Source of the DNA: Pseudonocardia sp. TRM90224
GTDB lineage: Bacteria; Actinomycetota; Actinomycetes; Mycobacteriales; Pseudonocardiaceae
Assembly: GCF_021245725.1 (NCBI RefSeq)
Contig: NZ_JAJGSX010000015.1
Location: forward strand, 124,001-188,000
Reading direction: 5' to 3'
Length of the DNA: 64,000 nt
In this document: in pieces, positions 35,408 through 43,367 of the stretch
How positions within the stretch are numbered: the first letter of the stretch is position 1
How the letters are laid out: each line of letters opens with the position of its first letter
Position numbers and translations under genes: made by a program
The notes under the pieces: model-generated
Told to the model about the DNA's origin: nothing
Database searches by the model: none
Seen by the model: only the letters and a program-made list of their open reading frames with translations

Positions 35408-36667
35408 CTACCGCAGAAACCCCTGGTAGTTGTGTTGCCCGAGCTGGCTCTCCAGCTGCTTCACCGTCTCGAGCGCGACCCCGACCATGATCAGGACGCT
35501 GACACCGGCCAGCGGGAGCGACTGGGACTGGCCGAACAGCAGCTGCGGCGGCACCGCCACGGCGACGAGGTAGGCAGCTCCGGGCGGCGTCAACCGGTTG
35601 AGCACGAAGCCGAGGTACTCGCGCGTCGGGCGGCCCGGTCTGATGCCGGGCACGAACCCGCCGAACTGCTGCAGCTCGGCGGCCCGTTCGGCGGGGTCGA
35701 ACAGGATCCCGATCGAGAAGTACGCGAAGCCGACGATCATGGCGGCGTGGAGGGCGGTGTGCAGCCAGCCCGACGGCGGCAGCAGCGGGGCACCGCCCGA
35801 GAGCGGCGCGACCACCGCGGGCAGCGAGAGCACGGAACCCGCGAAGATCACCGGCATCACCCCGGCCTGGTTGACCTTGAGCGGCAGGTAGGTCGAGGAG
35901 CCGCCGTACAGGCGCCGCCCCACCATGCGTTTCGTGTACTGGACGGGCACGCGGCGCTGCGCCTGCTCGACCATGACCACACCCGCCACGAGCACGATCC
36001 CGATCGCCAGCACGCCGATCAGCGTGAGCACCCCGAAGCCGTCGGCGACGGCCCGCAGGTCGGCCGGCACCCGGTGCGCGATCGACACGAAGATCAGCAG
36101 CGAGATACCGTTGCCGACGCCCTTCTCGGTGACCTGCTCTCCGAGCCACATCATCGCCGCGGCGCCGGCCACCATCACCACGACCATCACCGCGAGCGTC
36201 ATGGTGTCGGTGCGTGGGACGACCGGCACCGAGCAACCGGCGAACAGCGCGCCGCTCGCGGCGAGCGTCGTGACGCTGGCCGCCTGCAGGGTCGCGAGCG
36301 CGATCGTCAGGTAACGGCCGTACTGGTTGAGCGTGTTCTGGCCGGCGCGGCCCTCCTTCTTGAGCCGCGCGAACCGCGGGATCACGACGGTCAGCAGCTG
36401 GACGATGATCGTCGCGCTGATGTACGGGAGGACGCCCACCGCGAAGATCGAGAGCTGCAGCAGCGCTCCGCCGCTGAACAGGTCGAACAGCGTGGAGAGG
36501 CCGTTGCCCTTGTCGATCTCCCTCGTGCATTGCTGGATGTTGGGGAACGACACACCAGGGGCCGGGACGGCGGAACCGAGCCGGGCCACGACGACGACGC
36601 CCAGGGTGAAGAGGATCTTCTTGCGGATGTCGGGCACGGTCAGAACGGCCCGAATGGTCGAAAGCAC
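35408..36667 (-). CDS. secY: SecY preprotein translocase subunit, stand-alone copy
   Basis: 419-aa channel subunit of the Sec translocase with ten helices. Family motifs: LSTIRAVLTVPDIRKKILFT at the N-terminus, VGVLPYISATIIVQLL in helix 2, the KKEGRAGQNTLNQYGRYLT loop, LGEQVTEKGVGNGISLLIF, GRRLYGGSSTYLPLKVNQAG, MPVIFAGS and PGIRPGRPTREYL. Start taken as GTG 36667 by analogy with actinobacterial secY; an ATG at 36691 would add eight residues. Canonical secY lies between rplO and adk; here no ribosomal, adk or map gene is near, so this is probably a second copy. Confidence 0.9.
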   Translation of the reverse strand: MLSTIRAVLTVPDIRKKILFTLGVVVVARLGSAVPAPGVSFPNIQQCTREIDKGNGLSTLFDLFSGGALLQLSIFAVGVLPYISATIIVQLLTVVIPRFARLKKEGRAGQNTLNQYGRYLTIALATLQAASVTTLAASGALFAGCSVPVVPRTDTMTLAVMVVVMVAGAAAMMWLGEQVTEKGVGNGISLLIFVSIAHRVPADLRAVADGFGVLTLIGVLAIGIVLVAGVVMVEQAQRRVPVQYTKRMVGRRLYGGSSTYLPLKVNQAGVMPVIFAGSVLSLPAVVAPLSGGAPLLPPSGWLHTALHAAMIVGFAYFSIGILFDPAERAAELQQFGGFVPGIRPGRPTREYLGFVLNRLTPPGAAYLVAVAVPPQLLFGQSQSLPLAGVSVLIMVGVALETVKQLESQLGQHNYQGFLR

Positions 36668-36731
36668 TGCGGGACCACCTTTGCGAGGCATGGCTGAGGT
36701 CCGGCCGGGGGCCGGTTGACGGAGCGGGTTC

Positions 36732-37112
36732 TCAGCCGTGCAGCGGTGGGGCGCGGGCCAGCAGGACCGACCGGACGTCGATCGGTGCAGGCCCATGACC
36801 GGCGACGGGCCGGCGCAGGAGGTGCGCGGGCCGGTCGGGCGTCGCGGCGACGTCCGGACCGGTGGAGGCGATCGACCCGCCGATCGACCCGGCGGCCGAC
36901 GGCCACGCGTGGACGGGGTCGGTCGCCGGCGCCGCCTCGACGTTGCCGGCGGTGCCGCCGGCGGGCGTGAGCGCGTCGGCGCGCGGTGCGGTGAGCGCCA
37001 GCGGGACCGTGCGGAGCGACTGGACCCCGGCACCCGAGGAGACGAATACCGCAAGACCCGCGAACGCGACGCAGACCGCGGCCGTCAAGCGGCGCGCGGT
37101 GGGCGTGGTCAC
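36732..37112 (-). CDS. Hypothetical small secreted protein upstream of secY
   Basis: 126 aa. The N-terminus is a plausible signal peptide (ARRLTAAVCVAFAGLAVFVS, cleavage near residue 30); the remainder is Ala/Pro/Gly-rich and low in aromatic residues, with no family recognised. The GTG at 37112 is the start. It is 64 bp upstream of secY on the same strand, with high GC at third codon positions, so it may be the first gene of a two-gene unit. A chance frame remains possible because an overlapping plus-strand frame is also open. Confidence 0.5.
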   Translation of the reverse strand: MTTPTARRLTAAVCVAFAGLAVFVSSGAGVQSLRTVPLALTAPRADALTPAGGTAGNVEAAPATDPVHAWPSAAGSIGGSIASTGPDVAATPDRPAHLLRRPVAGHGPAPIDVRSVLLARAPPLHG

Positions 37113-37198
37113 AAGAGCTGTCTACCAGTACCGGCCCGCGCGCACGTCGCCCGGGACGTCAGGAAAGCCACTCTCATGGCACCCCCGCCACCCCGGGG

Positions 37199-37274
37199 AG
37201 GGCAGGAAAGTGGCTTTCCGGCCCTCACAGGGCAGAAAAGTCGCTTTCCTGCCCTTGCGTGCGGAACGCATGCA
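37199..37274. repeat. Family 2 hairpin pair with attached palindrome (third A-B-C copy)
   Basis: AGGGCAGGAAAG-TGG-CTTTCCGGCCCT (37199-37225), AGGGCAGAAAAG-TCG-CTTTCCTGCCCT (37229-37255) and TGCGTGCG-GAA-CGCATGCA (37256-37274), each with a mismatch. A decayed further unit, CAGGAAAGCCACTCTC, starts near 37160. It fills the gap between divergent starts at 37112 and 37305, so here the element lies at gene 5' ends, unlike most other copies. Confidence 0.85.
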
Positions 37275-37304
37275 TCCGCCCGCGCAAGGCGCTAACGTCG
37301 CGGC

Positions 37305-38135
37305 ATGATCGGGTCGGGGTGGCGTCGGGTGGTCGTCGTGGTCGGGGTTGCGCTGGCGGTGGGCGGGTGCGGCAGCGGCGCCAGTACCGGCAGTACCGCC
37401 AGCACCGGCGCCGCGCCCGAGGCAGTTCCCACGAGCGTGCTGGACGGCGTCGTGCAGCGCGGCGAGGTGAAGGTCTGCAGCACTGGTGACTACCGGCCGT
37501 TCACCCACCTCGACCAGGCGACAGGGCGTTGGGAAGGCATCGACGTCGACATGGCCGGCGACCTCGCGCAGCGTCTGGGTGTGCGGCTCACGCTGGTGCC
37601 GACGACGTGGGCGACGATGCTCGACGACCTCGGACGCACCTGCGACATCGCCATGGGCGGCATCTCGGTGACGACCGACCGCGCGAAGCGGGCGTTCTTC
37701 AGCGACCCGTACCTGACCGACGGCAAGACGCCCATCACGCGCTGCGAGAACGTGGCGCGCTTCCAGACCGTGGAGCAGATCGACCAGCCCGGCGTGCGCG
37801 CCGTCGTCAACCCCGGCGGGACCAACGAGAAGTTCGCCGACACCAACCTCGACCAGGCCACCATCGTCCGGCACCCGGACAACAACACGATCTTCGAGGA
37901 GATCCTCGCCGGCCGGGCCGACCTGATGATCACCGACGCCACCGAGACCCGCTGGCAGTCCAAGCAGCACCCCGAGCTGTGCGCCGTGCACCCCGACCAG
38001 CCGTTCACGTTCTCGGAGAAGGCCTACCTGCTGCCGCGCGGCGACGTCGTGCTGCAGGAGTGGGTGAACCAGTGGCTGCACCTGGCCCGCAACGACGGCA
38101 CGTACACCAGGTTCGCCCAACCCCACCTCGGCTGA
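37305..38135 (+). CDS. PheC-like cyclohexadienyl dehydratase, exported as a lipoprotein
   Basis: 276 aa. A lipoprotein signal (VVVVVGVALAVGGCGSG, Cys about 22) and Ser/Thr linker precede a type 3 binding-protein fold. The body tracks, from memory, Pseudomonas PheC: STGDYRPFTHLDQATGRWEG, DIAMGGISVTTDRAK, FSDPYLTDGKTPITRCE, RFQTVEQIDQPGVRAVVNPG, LMITDATETRWQSKQHPELC and AVHPDQPFTFSEKAYLLPRG. PheC converts prephenate or arogenate to phenylpyruvate or phenylalanine outside the cytoplasm. A transport-only binding protein is the alternative, but no permease adjoins. The ATG is at 37305. Confidence 0.8.
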   Translation: MIGSGWRRVVVVVGVALAVGGCGSGASTGSTASTGAAPEAVPTSVLDGVVQRGEVKVCSTGDYRPFTHLDQATGRWEGIDVDMAGDLAQRLGVRLTLVPTTWATMLDDLGRTCDIAMGGISVTTDRAKRAFFSDPYLTDGKTPITRCENVARFQTVEQIDQPGVRAVVNPGGTNEKFADTNLDQATIVRHPDNNTIFEEILAGRADLMITDATETRWQSKQHPELCAVHPDQPFTFSEKAYLLPRGDVVLQEWVNQWLHLARNDGTYTRFAQPHLG

Positions 38136-38139
38136 CACA

Positions 38140-38213
38140 CGAACTTCCCCACCGTTTTGCCAATTTGCACGGGCTTCCGGGTGTGCAGGTTGGCAAAACG
38201 GTGGGGAAGTTCG
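38140..38213. repeat. Long palindrome, family 1 subtype II (copy 4 of 6)
   Basis: The longest copy: perfect 24-bp arms, 38140-38163 and 38190-38213, core AACTTCCCCACCGTTTTG then CCAA. The 26-base loop includes TTTGCACGGG...GTGTGCAGG. It fills the 85-bp gap between the convergent PheC-like gene (stop 38135) and the MFS gene (stop 38221), so it could serve both transcripts. Confidence 0.92.
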
Positions 38214-38220
38214 AGTCCCG

Positions 38221-39594
38221 TTACGCCGCGACCGGCTGCAGCTGCGGCTGCTCGACGAGCGGCTGCTCGGCCAGGTAGTGGCGCGACAGCTGCCGGTACT
38301 GGCGGGTGGTCAGCGCCACGAGCGTCAGCACCAGGCCGAGGATGCCGGTGATCGTGAAGACCAGCGCCAGGCCGCGCTCGGGGCCCGTGCCGAACCACGG
38401 GCCGAGCACCTGCGCGCCGAGCCCGGTCGTCATGAACGGGATGAAGACGAACTGCGCGACCGGGCTGATCAGGAAGGCCGTCAGCGGCGACGCGGCCTGC
38501 TCGACGCTCTGCGCGAAGCCGAACACCCGGCCCTGCCGCTCGAACGGGACGATCTTCTGCAGGACCGTCTGCTCCGACGCCTCCACGAACGGCACCACCA
38601 GCATGTAGATGAACATGCCGACCGCCAGCAGGACGATCGAGGACTGCACCGCGAAGACCGTGCAGATGGCCCAGAGGGCCACGTTCGCGATCAGCAGGGC
38701 GCGCAGCGGGTTGCTGCCGAGGCCACGGCGGTTGATGACGAACCCGCCGATGATGATGCCCGTGCTCAGGAAGCCCCAGAGCAGGCCCCACGTCTCCACT
38801 GAGACCAGCGAGAGGCCGTACGGGTCCATCAGCGCCATGAACACGCCGCCGAGCAGGTTGTTGATCGTCGAGAACACGATCAGCGCCATCAGCCCCGGCA
38901 TGCCCTTGACCAGGGCGACGGTGCCGCGCAGATCGATCTTGCCGGACTCACCTTCCGCGCGGACGACCCGGTCCTCCGGGAAGCGCAGCCGGGTCATGTG
39001 CGCGACGACGACCGCGGTGGCGCCGATCGCGAAGACCAGCACCGCTGCCATGCCGGACAGGCCGACGAGCAGACCGCTGATCACCGAGGTCACCAGGAAC
39101 GACACCCCGGACGTCGTGCCGACCAGCCCGTTCGCCTTGTCCCGCTCGCCGTCGGGGAACAGCAGCGACACGACCGTCGAGAGCGCGATGCCGCGCAAGT
39201 TGCCGACGATCACCCCGGCCATCAGCAACAGCACGAACACCCACAACATCGGGCTGGTGGCGTCGCGGAACGTCCCGGGGCCCGCCAGCAGGTAGACCAC
39301 GAGGCTCGCCGCGTAGAACGCGAGCGACGCCGTACTCGAGCCGAGCATGACGGATCTCTTCCGGTGGTGGTCCACGATGCTCCCGAACCAGATGCCCGAC
39401 AGCGCCGTGAAGCCGAGGAAGATGCCCGCGATCACGCCGGTGGCGAAGACGGAGCGGGTCTCGAGGTAGACCCAGAACGTCACGGCGAACCACACCGTGA
39501 AGTTCACGACCGACGCGACGAGGGTGTTCGCGAGCGCGTGACGAAACGTGCGCTTGGCGTCGGTCCGGGAGACGGGGAGCTGGGTGACGGTCAT
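38221..39594 (-). CDS. MFS transporter
   Basis: 457 aa, about 12 membrane helices. MFS signatures are weak but present: FLGFTALSGIWFGSIVDHHRKR near helix 2-3 (motif A-like, GxxxDxxxRR) and VLQKIVPFERQGRVFGFAQS in the second half. VFLSTGIIIGGFVINRRGLG resembles DHA3-type exporters. The ATG at 39594 follows a GGAGG box (CCTCC on the plus strand just right of it). Substrate unknown; efflux is the usual role. It stands alone, and its 3' end meets a family 1 palindrome. Confidence 0.82.
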   Translation of the reverse strand: MTVTQLPVSRTDAKRTFRHALANTLVASVVNFTVWFAVTFWVYLETRSVFATGVIAGIFLGFTALSGIWFGSIVDHHRKRSVMLGSSTASLAFYAASLVVYLLAGPGTFRDATSPMLWVFVLLLMAGVIVGNLRGIALSTVVSLLFPDGERDKANGLVGTTSGVSFLVTSVISGLLVGLSGMAAVLVFAIGATAVVVAHMTRLRFPEDRVVRAEGESGKIDLRGTVALVKGMPGLMALIVFSTINNLLGGVFMALMDPYGLSLVSVETWGLLWGFLSTGIIIGGFVINRRGLGSNPLRALLIANVALWAICTVFAVQSSIVLLAVGMFIYMLVVPFVEASEQTVLQKIVPFERQGRVFGFAQSVEQAASPLTAFLISPVAQFVFIPFMTTGLGAQVLGPWFGTGPERGLALVFTITGILGLVLTLVALTTRQYRQLSRHYLAEQPLVEQPQLQPVAA

Positions 39595-39758
39595 CGGAGG
39601 TTCTCCACTCGGGTGTGAATCGCTGCTTGCAAGTGGAGACCCGACCGCGCGCCAGAACTCATCGGTCCGCGTCGAGCATGTTGCCGAGCGTGTTGCCCGG
39701 CGTGTTGCCCGGCGTGATGTCGAGCAGGGTTGCAGCGGACTGGCAACTAATCTCAGGC

Positions 39759-39787
39759 TTGCAACAGAGCAAACCTCTAGCTATCAT
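39759..39787 (+). promoter_or_regulatory. Probable sigma-70-type promoter of hsp20
   Basis: TTGCAA (39759-39764), a 17-bp spacer and TATCAT (39782-39787) form a good housekeeping promoter about 85 bp upstream of the hsp20 ATG, in an unusually AT-rich stretch. The rest of the 277-bp gap (39595-39871) holds a short run of near-repeats of GTGTTGCCCGGC (39680-39715) and nothing else I recognise. Confidence 0.6.
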
Positions 39788-39871
39788 CGTAGATATCAGC
39801 GAGCCACGACCTCAGCTACGGCTCCGCTGACCGCATCGCCGCCTTGTCGATCATGAGAGGAGTGGCCTGCG

Positions 39872-40309
39872 ATGCTGATGCGCACCGACCCCTTCCGTGA
39901 GTTGGACCGGCTGACCCAGCAGGTGTTCGGCACCCCGTCCGGAAGCTGGTCCCGCCCCACCGCCATGCCGATGGACGCCTACCGGTCCGGCAGCGAGTTC
40001 GTCGTCTGCTTCGACCTCCCCGGCGTCGACCCCGACGCGATCGAGCTGGACGTCGAGCGCAACGTGCTGACGGTGAAGGCGGAACGCCGACCGATGACGA
40101 CGGAGCACGTCGAGATGCAGGTGGCCGAACGGCCTCTCGGCGCGTTCTCCCGGCAGCTCTTCCTCGGCGACACGCTCGACACCGAGCACATCGCCGCGGC
40201 CTACGACGCCGGCGTGCTGACCTTGCGCATCCCGATCGCCGAAAAGGCGAAGCCCCGCAAGATCGCAATCTCGGGAGGTGAGGCACAGCCGAAGCAGATC
40301 GACGCATAA
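39872..40309 (+). CDS. Hsp20/alpha-crystallin family small heat-shock protein
   Basis: 145-aa holdase chaperone that binds unfolding proteins in large oligomers. The alpha-crystallin domain spans about residues 33-130: DAYRSGSEFVVCFDLPGVDP, LDVERNVLTVKAERRP, GAFSRQLFLGDTLD and the diagnostic AAYDAGVLTLRIPIAE, ending IPIAEKAKPRKIAI. A conserved LMRTDPFRELDRLTQQVFG makes the N-terminal arm. The ATG at 39872 follows GAGAGGAG. A MerR-type regulator of HspR-like size lies just downstream on the opposite strand and may control it. Confidence 0.93.
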   Translation: MLMRTDPFRELDRLTQQVFGTPSGSWSRPTAMPMDAYRSGSEFVVCFDLPGVDPDAIELDVERNVLTVKAERRPMTTEHVEMQVAERPLGAFSRQLFLGDTLDTEHIAAAYDAGVLTLRIPIAEKAKPRKIAISGGEAQPKQIDA

Positions 40310-40333
40310 ACACACCCACGTCTCGACATCTCG

Positions 40334-40366
40334 CAGCGGGCCGGACGGACACCGTCCGGCCCGCTG
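40334..40366. terminator. Terminator hairpin of hsp20
   Basis: Perfect 15-bp stem, CAGCGGGCCGGACGG (40334-40348) with its complement (40352-40366), and a 3-base loop ACA, 24 bp after the hsp20 stop. Very stable, with no T-tract, as usual for this genome. Confidence 0.85.
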
Positions 40367-40370
40367 TGGC

Positions 40371-40446
40371 GTCCGCCGGGTCAGCGTCCGCCGGGTCAGC
40401 GTCGATCGGCGGGTCAGCGTCGATCGGCGGGTCAGCGTCGATCGGC
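40371..40446. repeat. Tandem repeat array at the 3' end of the MerR gene
   Basis: Two 15-bp units GTCCGCCGGGTCAGC (40371-40400), then 18-bp units GTCGATCGGCGGGTCAGC (40401-40418, 40419-40436) and a partial third copy. The 18-bp unit is the 15-bp unit with a 3-base insertion. The stop codon of the leftward MerR gene (40432) falls inside the array, so slippage could alter its last codons. Confidence 0.85.
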
Positions 40447-40749
40447 GAGCTGCGCTTCGAGCTCCGCGATGCGCGCCTGCGCCCTCTCCAGCTCGTCCTG
40501 CAACCCGACGATCCGCGCTGCCGCCTCGAGCGTCATGCCCTGGTCGAACAGCGCGCGCATGCGGCCGGCGAGCACGAGCTGCCGGCGGGAGTAGCGGCGG
40601 TGCCCGCCGCCGGAGCGCTCCGGGGCGAGCACACCGGCTGCGTCGAGGCTGCGCAGGAACGCCGGCTGGACATCGAGCAGCTCGGCCGCCTGCCCCATCG
40701 TGACCGACGGGTAGTCCTGGTCGTCGAGCCGATCCACTCCGTCGGTCAC
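40432..40749 (-). CDS. MerR family regulator, HspR-like size
   Basis: 105 aa. The HTH contains YPSVTMGQAAELLDVQPAFL and RSLDAAGVLAPERSGGGHRR, then YSRRQLVLAGRMRALFDQGM and a final coiled coil (LQDELERAQARIAELEAQL). The RSGGGHRRYS wing is typical of MerR/HspR regulators. Lying tail-to-tail with hsp20 suggests a heat-shock or stress role, though I saw no HAIR element (CTTGAGT-N7-ACTCAAG). A TTGCAG-gtt-CTGCAA dyad at 40807-40821 lies just upstream of its promoter region. The start is GTG at 40749. Confidence 0.8.
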   Translation of the reverse strand: MTDGVDRLDDQDYPSVTMGQAAELLDVQPAFLRSLDAAGVLAPERSGGGHRRYSRRQLVLAGRMRALFDQGMTLEAAARIVGLQDELERAQARIAELEAQLADRR

Positions 40750-40825
40750 GCCCGTCCCTGCCTTGCCGAGATTGCTGTGTCTGCAGGAGGGATATTAAAG
40801 TCGCAGTTGCAGGTTCTGCAAGGCG

Positions 40826-41980
40826 TCAGCGCCGCAGCAGCGCGGGCCCCTTCGCCTTGGCGAGGCCACCGAACAGCGAAAGCGCGGGCCTCGGGTCGCG
40901 CCACGACAGTGCACCGAAGTCGCGGGTGCCGCGCCAGCTGCGCAGCACCTCGCGCGGCGTGACGTCGCGGGCGCGCAGCCGCGCCGCGGCCGCGGCCAGC
41001 TCCTTGTGCGGGAGCATCACCTTCCGGCCGTCCTGCTGCGCGGGCTGCGGGCCGAGCGGCAAGCCGGCGATGGCCGAGTACAGCCGCCACGGGCCGTCGA
41101 CCCCGCAGGCCGCGGAGAGCCCGAAGCTCGCCGGGACGCGCACGTTGATCTCGATGAGGTAGAGCTCGCCGGTCTCGGCGTGGCGCTTCGTCTCACACGC
41201 GGAGATGCCCACGTATCCCGTGTGGTCCATGAGGAGGCGGTTCATCTTCAGCGTCTCGGGCACGTCGCACGATTCCATCAGCGACGCCACGCCGTAGTCC
41301 AGCGGCCATTGCCGCAGCTTCCGGCGCCCGTACTCCAGCTGGTAGACCCCGTTCCGGTCGCGGACCGCCACGCTGCCTTCCAGCGATGTCTCGGGGCCGG
41401 GCACGAGCTCGGTGACGAGCACGGGGACGTCGAGGTCGATGAGCCTGCCGGCGTGCTCGACGAGCTGGTCGCGCGTGTCGATCCGCACGGTACCCACCCC
41501 GACGAGGGCCTTGGCCAGGTGGCCGAGCGTCGGCTTGAGCACGCACGGGTAGGTCAGGTCGTCGATGTGCTGGTCGAGGTCGGCACGCGACGCGATGTGG
41601 CGCATCCAGGGTGCGCGCACGCCGGCTTCCTCGGCGGTGCGGTAGAGCACCAGCTTGTCCATGAGGTCGACGTGGACGCGGTCGGCCGACTCGAACGTGA
41701 GGAGGTCGTCGGAGAGCCGGTCGCGGTAGCGGGTGAGGAACTCGGTTGCGGCGTCCGAGCCGCTCAGCACAGCACCGGAACCGATCCGATTCAGCGCGGC
41801 GAGCCATTCTTCGGGGTCTTTCCGGATGTCCGGCATGACCCGACCGGTGAGCGCTTTGCTGCGCAGCACGTACCGGTACTCCGGGGTGGCGAACGCCGTG
41901 ACCTGCACTCCGTGCCGATGAACTGCCCTTGCCAGGGTCAGGCAGCCGTCATTAGGGTGCAGCACAATCAATGGCCGCAT
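40826..41980 (-). CDS. ATP-grasp domain protein, substrate unknown
   Basis: 384-aa carboxylate-amine ligase-like protein. The ATP-grasp fold is shown by DKLVLYRTAEEAGVRAPWMR, YPCVLKPTLGHLAKALVGVG (ATP-binding Lys), VLVTELVPGPETSLEGSVAV and ELYLIEINVRVPASFGLSA with the Mg-binding Glu-x-Asn. The N-terminal LHPNDGCLTLARAVHRHGVQ resembles PurK/carbamoyl-phosphate-synthase-like pre-ATP domains. Similar orphan ATP-grasp proteins modify carbohydrates or peptides. No partner peptide or biosynthetic gene is adjacent. The ATG at 41980 is 67 bp from the histidine kinase stop. Confidence 0.82.
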   Translation of the reverse strand: MRPLIVLHPNDGCLTLARAVHRHGVQVTAFATPEYRYVLRSKALTGRVMPDIRKDPEEWLAALNRIGSGAVLSGSDAATEFLTRYRDRLSDDLLTFESADRVHVDLMDKLVLYRTAEEAGVRAPWMRHIASRADLDQHIDDLTYPCVLKPTLGHLAKALVGVGTVRIDTRDQLVEHAGRLIDLDVPVLVTELVPGPETSLEGSVAVRDRNGVYQLEYGRRKLRQWPLDYGVASLMESCDVPETLKMNRLLMDHTGYVGISACETKRHAETGELYLIEINVRVPASFGLSAACGVDGPWRLYSAIAGLPLGPQPAQQDGRKVMLPHKELAAAAARLRARDVTPREVLRSWRGTRDFGALSWRDPRPALSLFGGLAKAKGPALLRR

Positions 41981-42047
41981 CAGTTCCTCAGTTCGCTCGC
42001 ATACGAGAGAACCAAGGCTCTTGTCCGATTTGCGCCGGGTGGAATCC

Positions 42048-43367
42048 CTAAAATTCGGGATCCGCCGAGAGCGTCACCGACACGGCTGTGCCCTCCCCCG
42101 GCGCGGTGGTGAGGGCGAACCGACCACCGGCCTCCGCCACGGCGCGCTCGACGAGCATCAAGCCGATGTGCCCCTCCGGGCGGGCGCCGCTGCGGTCGAA
42201 CCCGCGCCCGTTGTCCGCGACGGTGAGCACCAGGTCATCGCCCGCAGGGGTGAGGCGCACGTCGATCCGGGTGGCCCGGCTGTGTTGGAAGGCGTTGCGC
42301 AACAGCTCACGGGCGACGCGGTGCAGGAGCGTCGCCGTGTCGGCGCGCAGCCCGTGCCGCGTCTCGACGTCGACCGCGACGGCGGTGTCGCGGCTCTGCA
42401 GCTGCTGCGCCATCGCGGTGATCGCCGCGCCGAGCCCCTCCGCGTCGACGGTGGACGGCAGCAGGCCCGATGCCAGGTCGCGGAGCTGCCGGATGTCGTC
42501 CTCGACCACCCGGTGGGCCTCTTCGAGCAGGCCGCGCTGCAGCGGCGCTGTCGGTCCGTCCTCGGCCCGCCGGATCGCCTCGAGCACCATGCCCGCGCCG
42601 GCGAGGTCCTGGATCACGCCGTCGTGCAGCTGCTGGGCGAGCTCGCGGCGTTCGATGTCGGAGGCAGCCAGCCCATAGCGCAGCGCGGCCCGGTGCTCCT
42701 CCTGCCCCTGCTCGATGCGGCGGGCGAACGAAACGGTGATCGGGATCGTCGCGATGCCGAGCGCCAGCAGCGCCACCAGCATGATCGGCAGCAGCACACC
42801 GACGGTGTGCCACGTGGTCGCCACCGTGTCGACGGGAACGTAGATCTCCAGCCAAAGCGGGTTGCCGGCCGAGTCGTGGAACGCGATGTACACCTCGATC
42901 AGCGGCTCGCTCGCGGCGAGCTCGAACCGGTGTTCGTCGTCGTCGGGCAGCCGCAGCGACACGACCTCACCCGCCGCCAGCCGCGCCGCGAGAGCGGGGT
43001 CGACCGGGCGGACCTCGCCCTCCAGGCGGGGCTCGTCGGAGAACGCGATGCGGGCCCGATCGCCCTCGACGCTCCACACCTTCACCCGGTGCACGAGGTC
43101 GGACCGGATGAAGGGGGTGACGTCGTCCATCAGGTCGGCGCGCAGCGCGGGGTCGATGCGGCGGTAGTCGCTCGACTCCAGCGAGACGATCAGCGCGCTG
43201 CCGACCTGCGACGAGACGTGCCGTGCCGACCGGTGGCCCTCGCTGTCGGCGACGACCCAGACCCCGGCGACCATCACCACCGAGAGGCCGAGCGCGACCA
43301 GCAGCGTGAGGAGGATGTGGCGCCGCACGGAGCGCTGGACGGCATGCTGCAGCGAGCGCGTGGGCAT
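42048..43367 (-). CDS. Sensor histidine kinase (HisKA_3, NarL-type partner)
   Basis: 439 aa. Two membrane helices (about residues 17-40 and 187-212) bound an extracytoplasmic sensor of about 145 residues. The HisKA_3 dimerisation helix has phospho-acceptor His248 in LAQQLHDGVIQDLAGAGMV, and the HATPase has LHRVARELLRNAFQHSRATR, LTVADNGRGFD and GHIGLMLVERAVAEAGG. The ATG at 43367 overlaps the regulator stop (TGATG), so the pair is co-translated. The signal is unknown. NarL-type kinases of this layout also belong to envelope or redox sensing. Confidence 0.9.
   Translation of the reverse strand: MPTRSLQHAVQRSVRRHILLTLLVALGLSVVMVAGVWVVADSEGHRSARHVSSQVGSALIVSLESSDYRRIDPALRADLMDDVTPFIRSDLVHRVKVWSVEGDRARIAFSDEPRLEGEVRPVDPALAARLAAGEVVSLRLPDDDEHRFELAASEPLIEVYIAFHDSAGNPLWLEIYVPVDTVATTWHTVGVLLPIMLVALLALGIATIPITVSFARRIEQGQEEHRAALRYGLAASDIERRELAQQLHDGVIQDLAGAGMVLEAIRRAEDGPTAPLQRGLLEEAHRVVEDDIRQLRDLASGLLPSTVDAEGLGAAITAMAQQLQSRDTAVAVDVETRHGLRADTATLLHRVARELLRNAFQHSRATRIDVRLTPAGDDLVLTVADNGRGFDRSGARPEGHIGLMLVERAVAEAGGRFALTTAPGEGTAVSVTLSADPEF

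Noticed and set aside
39600..39871. HAIR element for HspR in front of hsp20
   Set aside because: No CTTGAGT-N7-ACTCAAG or near match; GCTTGCAA occurs twice but is too short to assign.
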